Assembly (NCBI GenBank): GCA_016124655.1
Contig: WGNI01000015.1
Location: 1 to 64,000 of the forward strand
Direction of reading: 5' to 3'
DNA: 64,000 nt
Source: Alphaproteobacteria bacterium
GTDB taxonomy: Bacteria; Pseudomonadota; Alphaproteobacteria; Caulobacterales; Aquidulcibacteraceae
Below the pieces are notes generated by a model. It saw only the letters and a program-made list of their open reading frames with translations. It did not search any database and was not told where the DNA came from. Both the position numbers and the translations under genes were made by a program. This document shows positions 36,620 to 43,577 of this stretch, piece after piece; position 1 is the first letter of the stretch; every line of letters starts with the position of its first letter.

Positions 36620-37687
36620 TTGGGAACGACGGATATTTTGGCGCGCATTGAGGGCAATATCGGGCGGCTGACGCTCAACCGCCCTGACGCGCTGCATGCG
36701 CTCAACGCCGACATGTGCGCGGCGATGATCGAGGCGCTGCTCGCCTGGCGCGATGATCCCGGCGTGCGGATTGTGCTCGTGGATCATGCGGAAGGCACGC
36801 GCGGGTTTTGCGCAGGCGGCGACATTCGCATGTTGGCGGAGAGCGGCGCGAAGGACGGCGCCGATGCGCGGCGGTTCTTCCACACGGAATATCGCTTGAA
36901 CCATCTCATTCACGACTATCCCAAGCCCTATGTCGCGCTGATCGACGGCGTGACGATGGGCGGCGGCGTCGGCATCTCCGTGCATGGCTCCTTCCGCATC
37001 GCGACGGAGCGCACGACGTTCGCCATGCCGGAAACGGGGATCGGCCTTTTTCCGGATGTCGGCGGCGGCTGGTTCTTGCCGCGCTTGCCGGAGGCTGAGC
37101 TCGGCACATGGCTCGCGCTCACCGGTGCGCGGCTGAAGGGGGAAGGCTGCGTCACGGCCGGCGTCGCGACGCACTACGTGCCGTCGGAACTGCTCGGCGT
37201 TGTGCGCACGCAGATCGCAGGCGCGGCGGTTTCGCACGACCCCATGCGCGCCTTGCGCTCCGGACTCGACGCCCTGTGTGAGGCCAAGCGCGAACCGATC
37301 GCGCCCGCGTCCGGCGCGCTGAAATCCCTGTTCGGGTACGACACCGTCGAAGAGATTTTCGCCGCGCTGGAGCGCAGCGGCGACGACTGGGCGGGCAAGC
37401 AGCTGGAGGCGCTGCGCACGAAATCGCCGCAGACGATGAAGGTCGCGCTGCGGCAGCTCCGCGAGGGCGCGTGCTGCGTCACGTTCGCGGACAACATGCG
37501 CATGGAGTATCGCATCGCCTGCCGCGTGGTGCGCCGGCGCGACTTCCTGGAAGGGGTGCGCGCCGTCATCGTCGACAAGGACAATGCGCCCAAATGGGAT
37601 CCGGCTTCACTCGACGGCGTGACGACCCAAATTCTGGACGAGATTTTCGCGCCATTGCCCGCAAACGAGGAATGGACGCCGCTGTAA
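36620..37687 (+). CDS. 3-hydroxyisobutyryl-CoA hydrolase-like enzyme
   Basis: A 355-residue crotonase-fold thioesterase of valine catabolism. The oxyanion loop is GFCAGGDIRMLAE, and the hydrolase signature is VTMGGGVGISVHGSFRIATE followed by FAMPETGIGLFPDVGGGWFL, which holds the catalytic glutamate and aspartate. The long C-terminal region (RRRDFLEGVRAVIVDKDNAPKW) separates it from ordinary hydratases. It starts with TTG nine bases after the upstream stop, behind GGGGGCGG. Together with the upstream dehydrogenase it covers two steps of the valine route. Confidence 0.92.
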   Translation: MGTTDILARIEGNIGRLTLNRPDALHALNADMCAAMIEALLAWRDDPGVRIVLVDHAEGTRGFCAGGDIRMLAESGAKDGADARRFFHTEYRLNHLIHDYPKPYVALIDGVTMGGGVGISVHGSFRIATERTTFAMPETGIGLFPDVGGGWFLPRLPEAELGTWLALTGARLKGEGCVTAGVATHYVPSELLGVVRTQIAGAAVSHDPMRALRSGLDALCEAKREPIAPASGALKSLFGYDTVEEIFAALERSGDDWAGKQLEALRTKSPQTMKVALRQLREGACCVTFADNMRMEYRIACRVVRRRDFLEGVRAVIVDKDNAPKWDPASLDGVTTQILDEIFAPLPANEEWTPL

Positions 37688-37699
37688 CCTTTACCGCCC

Positions 37700-38044
37700 T
37701 TAGGCGACGCGGCGGAGCATCTGCTTGTTCAGGATCGGCGTCTGCGATTGCAGCAGGTCATTGTAGATCGCGTCGCGCTGGCGCGGATCGGCGACCGGAT
37801 AGAGGTGAATCTCCTTGGCGCCGAGCTGGTCGGCCGCGGCCCACATATCGTGGCGCGCGAGCGCATCGGCGAAATTCGACGTCTGCGCCAGAAATAGCAG
37901 CACAGGACCGCCGGCCTCCATCGTCGCGTCCGGGCTCGGCTTGACGAACATGTAGACGCCGCCGACGGGCTCCCATGCGCGTTTCGCGCGGGCCACGTCG
38001 ACTTCATACCACCGTCCGCTTTCGCCTTGCCAAGAGAAGCTCAC
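37700..38044 (-). CDS. Unknown small protein, possible degenerate GIY-YIG fold
   Basis: A 114-residue protein that I do not recognise with certainty. The order of a conserved-looking VGGVYMFVKPSPD, then VLLFLAQTSNFADALARHD, then RDAIYNDLLQSQTPILN resembles the GIY-YIG nuclease layout (GIY strand, YIG strand, arginine helix, final helix ending P-x-LN). The second tyrosine and the catalytic glutamate are not in place, so nuclease activity is doubtful. There is no signal peptide. The gene ends 12 bases from the convergent hydrolase gene. The family assignment is inference from pattern only. Confidence 0.6.
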   Translation of the reverse strand: MSFSWQGESGRWYEVDVARAKRAWEPVGGVYMFVKPSPDATMEAGGPVLLFLAQTSNFADALARHDMWAAADQLGAKEIHLYPVADPRQRDAIYNDLLQSQTPILNKQMLRRVA

Positions 38045-38114
38045 GCGATCGCTCCGCTGAATTGATCCAAGAGCGAAACGTTAGCGCGAGTCGACGCAGA
38101 TGAAAGAGCGCGCG

Positions 38115-38915
38115 TCAGGGCGTGGGATCGAATTCCACAGTCCTCGCGTCCGCGGCGTCGAAGTATGGCGTCCAGAACACATCGCGCGCACGGCGCTGGC
38201 GCGCGATCTGGTCGTCGCGATCCAACATGACGATGCGGACATCCACGCCCGCGAGGTCCGGCGCGCCGGCGGCGCCGTTCGCGCTCTGCAGGAATGCGGC
38301 GAAGTCGGCATCGTCGGCGTACAATGAAAATCCCTGTGGATTATTTTCGAGCAGATCCGAGATCAGCACAAAGCGGCGCTGCGCAATCGAAGCAGTAAAG
38401 TCCATGTCCGCGGCCGCCGCGCGCACGCCGGCGGCAATCGGGGAGGCGGGCGCGTTGCGTCTGGACGTCGCGCGCCGCAGCGCACGATCGAGTGCGGCGC
38501 CGAAATCAGAGTCCCAGCGCTCCTGCAGGCGTTTCGGATTCTCGATCAGCGGATTGGCGACGTCGCCGCTGCGCGGGGCGCACAAGGAGGCCAGAATGTC
38601 TGGATCGCTCGGCCGGTCGGCGCGTATGCGCGCGATCGTCAGGCGTTCATACGGATTGAGGCGCGCGCGTTCCTGGTCAAGCACGGCGCGCACGCGGCGG
38701 CGGTGCCGCGGCTCGAGAGAATCGGTGGCGTCGACGAGGATGTAGGTGTGCGCTGCGACGGGCTGGTCACGGCGGCACAAGGTCTGCGCATCGATAGGCG
38801 GCGGACGCAGAAGGATGCCGGCAGCCGCCATCGTGGCCAGTGCGACCAATCCCAACGCCAAAAGAGCATATCCGAGCGCGTCGCGGCGGCGTTTGCGCGC
38901 GCGCCGCGTTCTCAT
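38115..38915 (-). CDS. Membrane-anchored von Willebrand A-like protein
   Basis: A 266-residue protein. A basic N-terminus (RTRRARKRRRD) precedes one transmembrane helix at about 13-36 (ALGYALLALGLVALATMAAA), leaving the rest in the periplasm. The domain begins HTYILVDATDSLEPRHRRRV, a DxTxS form of the MIDAS metal motif (Asp62, Thr64, Ser66). It continues with NPYERLTIARI and the later strand RRFVLISDLLENNPQG, as in vWA folds. Specific function is unknown. The start overlaps the stop of the upstream coiled-coil membrane protein gene (ATGA), so the two are coupled. Confidence 0.72.
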   Translation of the reverse strand: MRTRRARKRRRDALGYALLALGLVALATMAAAGILLRPPPIDAQTLCRRDQPVAAHTYILVDATDSLEPRHRRRVRAVLDQERARLNPYERLTIARIRADRPSDPDILASLCAPRSGDVANPLIENPKRLQERWDSDFGAALDRALRRATSRRNAPASPIAAGVRAAAADMDFTASIAQRRFVLISDLLENNPQGFSLYADDADFAAFLQSANGAAGAPDLAGVDVRIVMLDRDDQIARQRRARDVFWTPYFDAADARTVEFDPTP

Positions 38916-40240
38916 GGGGACCGTCCGCCAAGTCGGCTGCACGCGTCTTCCATATCCTGAGCAAGGCGCTGCAGATGGTCCGCGGCCAGCGCCTGGGTTT
39001 GCGCATCCTCGCGCCGGGCCGCGTCCAGCGCATCGCTTGCGGCGGTCAAGCGGTCGATCCGCGGCGGCGCGCCCTGCAGGCGGGGGCTGGAGACATCCTC
39101 CGGAATTGGCGTGCTTCGCGCGGCGGCGTTGGCGCGGCGATACTCCGCAACCAGATCGGCAGCACTTGCGGCGCAGGCGCGGGATTGCTCATCGAGCGCG
39201 GACAGGGCTGCGGCGGCTTCGTCGAAGGCGGCGATGCGGCCGTCGGCGGCCTTCTGCACTGTCGAGAGTGCTATTCGAACGGTCTTGCCGCAGGCGTCGA
39301 CGGCCTCCTCGATGGATTCGCGCGCTTCCTCCCGCAATGCGTCGGCGTCGTCGGCCGCGCGTTGGGCGGCGCGATCGAGCTTGCCGTAGTCGGGGTACGG
39401 ATCGTCGAAGCCGGAATAGCCTTTGAGCGCGGCAAACACCCAAACGCCGCCGCCCAGCATCAACAGGATCACGGCCTGGGGTTCGGTGAGGCCCAGGAGA
39501 TTGAAGGCGGTGGGGGCGTAGAGATCTTGGGCGCCGCCGAGGGTGAACTGACGCCAATTCGCAGCGAACCAATTGAGCGCGAGCCCGAGTGCTGCGCCGA
39601 TCGCCAAGGCGACACCGCCGCCGATGCGCGGCGCAAGACGAACATGCTGGAGGTAGCGCAGGCCGAGGAACCCGCTCAGGAAGCCTATCGCCACGTTCGC
39701 GCCGGATAGCCCCACCGCGATGGCCGCCCCGCCCAGAAGGCCTTGTTCGGATTCCTGGGCGAACAGCGTGGCGCTGAACAGCGCTTCAAAAACTGCGGCC
39801 ACGACAAGCAGGCCGGCCTGAAGCGCGGTGGACGCCGGATACACCGCCGCACGGCGCAAGCCGTTGCGTTCCCGGAAGCCGTCCAAATCCGTTCGCGCTA
39901 GAGCGGCGCGCGCTTGCGCTTGTGCGCATTGCGCGGCGAAGCGGCCTTCGATCTGACGAATGGCCAGCCTGGCTTCGGCGATCGGCGTTTCGAGATCGAT
40001 GTGGGGCGCTGCGGCGCGCATACGGCGCAGCAGGGCGTCGCTCAGGGCTGCGCCTTGGGCGTCGAGACGGGCTTGTGCATCGGCATGCGCGGCGAGGATC
40101 TCCTCTTCGGCGTCAGAGGGATCAGCGGCGCCCGAAGGCGGTTGCTCGGCGGCGCCGTCGGCGCGGGCGCGGGCGCGGACGTCCGCCGCGCGCGGCATCG
40201 GCCCCGCTTTCGAGACGGTGCGGCTGCGCGCGCTCGCCAT
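38912..40240 (-). CDS. Coiled-coil membrane protein of unknown family, partner of vWA-like protein
   Basis: A 442-residue protein that I do not recognise. A polar, alanine-rich N-terminal region of about 140 residues (EEEILAAHADAQARLDAQGA, later IEGRFAAQCAQAQARAALAR) looks helical and coiled. Four hydrophobic segments follow near 142-160, 168-193, 207-227 and 254-272. A long C-terminal helical region (about 285-442) is rich in Ala, Glu, Asp and Arg and probably forms a second coiled coil. The start used is MASARSR; the frame is open 21 codons upstream. It is translationally coupled to the vWA-like gene and divergent from the phosphatase gene by 74 bases. Confidence 0.72.
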   Translation of the reverse strand: MASARSRTVSKAGPMPRAADVRARARADGAAEQPPSGAADPSDAEEEILAAHADAQARLDAQGAALSDALLRRMRAAAPHIDLETPIAEARLAIRQIEGRFAAQCAQAQARAALARTDLDGFRERNGLRRAAVYPASTALQAGLLVVAAVFEALFSATLFAQESEQGLLGGAAIAVGLSGANVAIGFLSGFLGLRYLQHVRLAPRIGGGVALAIGAALGLALNWFAANWRQFTLGGAQDLYAPTAFNLLGLTEPQAVILLMLGGGVWVFAALKGYSGFDDPYPDYGKLDRAAQRAADDADALREEARESIEEAVDACGKTVRIALSTVQKAADGRIAAFDEAAAALSALDEQSRACAASAADLVAEYRRANAAARSTPIPEDVSSPRLQGAPPRIDRLTAASDALDAARREDAQTQALAADHLQRLAQDMEDACSRLGGRSP

Positions 40241-40314
40241 GCCTCCAAGCCCCCTAGTTCGATGCGCTACTCCTCCAACTGGCGGGGCGAAAGGCAAGCG
40301 CATAAAACGAAGCC

Positions 40315-41079
40315 ATGGATCACAAAGAGCTCCGCGACGCGCTGGCGCTGGCGCTTTCCACCGCCAAGGCCGCAGGCGCAGCGTTGCGCGCTCACCGCGG
40401 CGAATGGTCGGGCGTGGAGGCGGAAGCCGGGCGCGAGGTCAAGATCGACGCCGACAAGCGCGCGGAGGCGCTGATCGTTGCGGCGCTGCGGCGGGAAACG
40501 TCGTGGCCCATTCTCTCTGAGGAAGCGGGCTGGGTCGATGGCGGCGAAGCGCCGTTAATTTGGGCGGTGGATCCGTTGGACGGCAGCGTGAATTATGCGC
40601 TGGGCTATCCGCATTGCGCGGTGTCCATCGCGCTGGTGCAGGATCGCACACCCATTCTTGGCGTCGTGGACTGTTTCGCGCTGGACGAGACGTTCGCCGG
40701 CGCGGCCGGAGTGGGCGCAACGCTGAATGACGCGCCGATCCGCGTTTCGGCGGTCGCCGATCCAAAGCGCGGGGTGGTGCAGACCGGCATTCCCGCGCGC
40801 ATGGCGACCGATCCCGCGCGGCAGGCGGCGCTGATGCGCACGCTGATGACATGGCGCAAAGTGCGGATGATCGGCTCAGCGGCGAGCGCGCTAGCCAGCG
40901 TGGCGTGCGGGCGCGCGGATGCCTATTCCGAGTCCGGCTCCATGTTGTGGGATGTCGCAGGCGGGCTGGCGCTGGTGCGGGCGGCCGGCGGGGCGGTGCG
41001 GATCTCGGAGGGTGCGCTTGACGCGCCGCTGGACGTTTGGGCGAGCAACGGTCAGCCTGGGCTTGGTGCGCAGAACTAA
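40315..41079 (+). CDS. Inositol monophosphatase family phosphatase
   Basis: A 254-residue lithium-sensitive-type phosphatase. Metal ligands appear as EEAGWVDGG, WAVDPLDGSVNYALGYP and SMLWDVAGGLALVRAAGG, the three family motifs in order. Substrates in bacteria include inositol phosphate, histidinol phosphate and 3'-phosphoadenosine 5'-phosphate; the neighbourhood does not choose among them. Length is slightly short but complete. The next gene, a nucleotide-sugar dehydratase, begins 122 bases later on the same strand. Confidence 0.9.
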   Translation: MDHKELRDALALALSTAKAAGAALRAHRGEWSGVEAEAGREVKIDADKRAEALIVAALRRETSWPILSEEAGWVDGGEAPLIWAVDPLDGSVNYALGYPHCAVSIALVQDRTPILGVVDCFALDETFAGAAGVGATLNDAPIRVSAVADPKRGVVQTGIPARMATDPARQAALMRTLMTWRKVRMIGSAASALASVACGRADAYSESGSMLWDVAGGLALVRAAGGAVRISEGALDAPLDVWASNGQPGLGAQN

Positions 41080-41201
41080 GGCGCCCTTGGGCGCGCGAAT
41101 CTGCAAAAGTGGGTCTCCATGCGACGGTTGACGCGCGTGGACACGTATAAGTCGCAGGGATACACCTGACGGCGGTGGGACATTCGAGACGCAGGTGAAC
41201 G

Positions 41202-42680
41202 ATGGCGCGACCTAGATCGAGGGATGCCATGGACCGCGGCGCGCGTCGTCGCGGCATTGTCTACGCCGGGTCCGGCGACGATCTAGCGGCGTTGATTGCG
41301 GGCAGCGACCGCCCCGCGTCCAAGGACATCCTGGGATTTTTGCTGCTGGACGGCCGGGGCGGCGCGCCGTCCGCAACCCTTCCGGTGTTTGAGCGCGCCG
41401 AGGCGTTTGCCGCTGCGCTTGCCCGTGGCGACCTCGGGGATATTGAGGCCCTGGCCTTGGTTGGGTCCTTGTCGCCACGCGAGCGCGTGCGGGAGGCGCT
41501 TTGGGCTGCGGCCGCGGCGCATATTTCCGTTCTGAAGGTCGTTCAGCGCGATGGCGCGGCTCGGCTTGCGCCGCTCAGCATCGACGACTTGCTGGATTCC
41601 AGCGCGCCTGAGTTCGATCGCGCGCCGATTGCCGCCATGATCCAAGGCAAGCGGGTGCTGATTACGGGCGGCGGCGGCAGCATCGGCGCGGAACTGGCGC
41701 GCCGGGTCGCGGCGCTCGGACCGGCGTCACTGACGATCATGGAAAATTCCGAGTGCAATTTGTTCGAGATCGACCACGAGATCGGCGTCGCGCACCCCGG
41801 CGTCCCCCGCGTGACTGCGCTCTGCGACATCCGCGATCAAAAGGCTGTGCAGCGCTGGTTTGATCGGACCGCGCCGGAGATCGTTCTGCACGCTGCAGCG
41901 CTGAAGCAGGTGCCGCTTCTGGAATCACATCCGTGTGAAGCGGCGCTGACGAACATCTGGGGCTCGAAGGTGATCGCGCAGGCGGCGGAGGCCGTCGGCG
42001 CACACTTGATCTATGTCTCGACCGATAAGGCTGTGCACCCCTCCAGCGTGATGGGCGCAACGAAGCGGCTGGGCGAGTTGTATTGCCAAGCGCTGGATCG
42101 CGCGTCCGCGCGGCCGGAAAAGCCGCGCCGGATCGTCATTCGGCTTGGCAACGTCATTGGCTCGGCCGGATCGGTGACGCCAATGTTCGAGCGCCAGATT
42201 GCCGCCGGCGGGCCGCTGACCGTCACGCACCTTGAGATCGAGCGGTACTTCATCACGGTTCGGCGGGCGGCGGATTTCATCCTCCAGGCGGGCGCCTATG
42301 GGCTAGCGCGCCCTGACCTGCGGGGCGCGACGTATCTTTTGGAGATGGGCGAGCCGATCAAAGTCGCCGACCTCGCGCACGACATGATCCTGTTGGCGGG
42401 CAAGCGGCCGGGCCTCGACATCGCGCTGAAGACGATCGGGCTGCGGCCCGGTGAAAAGCTCTACGAAGACCTCTTGGCCCAGGACGAATGGCTTGAAACA
42501 GAGACGCCGTGCGGGCTTCGCGTGATCCTGTCGCCGAGCCTTGATCTTGGCGCGGTTTCCGCGCGGGTGGGCGAAGTCGTCGCCCGGGCGCGCGCCGGCG
42601 TCGATGACGGCGTGCGCGCGCTGGTGCGGGCGCCATTGCCCCTGCCCATGAGCGGGGTTGCGGAGGCCGTCGGAGGCTGA
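41202..42680 (+). CDS. CapD/FlaA1-type nucleotide-sugar 4,6-dehydratase without membrane helices
   Basis: A 492-residue SDR-family protein. The catalytic domain has the NAD motif VLITGGGGSIGAEL, VLHAAALKQVPLLESHPCEA, the active-site STDKAVHPSSVMGATKR and IRLGNVIGSAGSVTPMF, all of the UDP-GlcNAc 4,6-dehydratase/CapD family. About 130 N-terminal residues (GIVYAGSGDDLAALIAG) resemble the nucleotide-binding domain that in large WbpM-type members follows four membrane helices, but no helices are present here. It probably starts synthesis of a modified sugar for surface polysaccharide. GCAGGTGAACG precedes the ATG. Confidence 0.88.
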   Translation: MARPRSRDAMDRGARRRGIVYAGSGDDLAALIAGSDRPASKDILGFLLLDGRGGAPSATLPVFERAEAFAAALARGDLGDIEALALVGSLSPRERVREALWAAAAAHISVLKVVQRDGAARLAPLSIDDLLDSSAPEFDRAPIAAMIQGKRVLITGGGGSIGAELARRVAALGPASLTIMENSECNLFEIDHEIGVAHPGVPRVTALCDIRDQKAVQRWFDRTAPEIVLHAAALKQVPLLESHPCEAALTNIWGSKVIAQAAEAVGAHLIYVSTDKAVHPSSVMGATKRLGELYCQALDRASARPEKPRRIVIRLGNVIGSAGSVTPMFERQIAAGGPLTVTHLEIERYFITVRRAADFILQAGAYGLARPDLRGATYLLEMGEPIKVADLAHDMILLAGKRPGLDIALKTIGLRPGEKLYEDLLAQDEWLETETPCGLRVILSPSLDLGAVSARVGEVVARARAGVDDGVRALVRAPLPLPMSGVAEAVGG

Positions 42681-42705
42681 TGGTCCCGCGTGGACGGCGG
42701 ACGCT

Positions 42706-43347
42706 TTGAGCGCGCTGTTCCCGCCGCTGGGCGTGTTCCTCGACTTGGCGGGACGCTCGGTTGTCGTGCTCGGATTCGATCAGGAGACATTGACGTTGGC
42801 GCGCCGCTGCCACGGCTGCGGCGCGAGCGTCTCGATTATCGATCCAGAGCCTCGCGCGACGCCGCCGGCGGAGAGGGCGATGCGCGTGGAGCGGCGGCGC
42901 TGGCGCGCATCGGATTTGCGGGCCGCGCATCTTGTGATCGCCGCGCGGCACGAGCGGCGATGGGCCCGTGCGGCGCGAATGATGGCGAACGGTCTGTTCG
43001 TGTTCCTCGGAGACCGGAGCTCCAGCGACCTCAGCTTTGGCGCCAACGCGGCGCACAGCGGCGTTTCGATCGCCGTGCAGGTTGCAGATGCGCCGGCGTC
43101 GGTTGAGGAAGCCGCGCAGCGCTGCGTGCTCGATCATGCGCCGGCGCAGTTGTTTGCCTACATGAACGCGGTTCGCCGCGCCGCGCCAATGGTGGCCGAT
43201 GCGCTGCGCGACGCCGAACAGCGTTCGACGTTTTGGTCGGACACAACGCAGGCGGCGTTGGCGCCGGGCGCGGCGCCTGCGACATCGTGGGATGATTTCA
43301 TCGCCGAGCGCTTGAACATCGCGGCCGCACGCGACGCGTTTCGCTAA
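42706..43347 (+). CDS. Degenerate siroheme-synthase N-domain-like protein
   Basis: A 213-residue protein resembling the precorrin-2 dehydrogenase/ferrochelatase domain of CysG. The opening PPLGVFLDLAGRSVVVLG and the later AAHLVIAARHERRW, LGDRSSSDLSFGANAAHSG and SIAVQVADAPASVEEAAQR follow that fold in order. The NAD-binding GGG is replaced by GFD, and the following RK pair is lost, so dehydrogenase activity is unlikely. A TTG start is assumed; an earlier TTG at 42658 would overlap the dehydratase gene. It may be a regulatory or structural derivative; function unknown. Confidence 0.65.
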   Translation: MSALFPPLGVFLDLAGRSVVVLGFDQETLTLARRCHGCGASVSIIDPEPRATPPAERAMRVERRRWRASDLRAAHLVIAARHERRWARAARMMANGLFVFLGDRSSSDLSFGANAAHSGVSIAVQVADAPASVEEAAQRCVLDHAPAQLFAYMNAVRRAAPMVADALRDAEQRSTFWSDTTQAALAPGAAPATSWDDFIAERLNIAAARDAFR

Positions 43348-43577
43348 ACGTGCGTTGATGATGTGCCGTGTGCGCGCGTTTTTGTGGCGCCGCGGCAACG
43401 GCGACTGCACCTTCCTCTTTGTAATCTCGACGCTTTGCGTGCGCCGCCTTAGTTTGCGCTCAGCGCTTGTGGGGGCGCAGATCATTCGGAGTATCGCCAG
43501 CAGACGTGGCAACGGCGCACGCGCGTCGAGGCAACGCTTGCGTCGCTGTGCGACCTTCCATCTTTGAGGGTTCATTG

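Noticed and set aside
41128-41151. TTGACG and TATAAG before the CapD-type gene as a promoter
   Set aside because: The spacer is only 12 bases, too short for a sigma-70 promoter.
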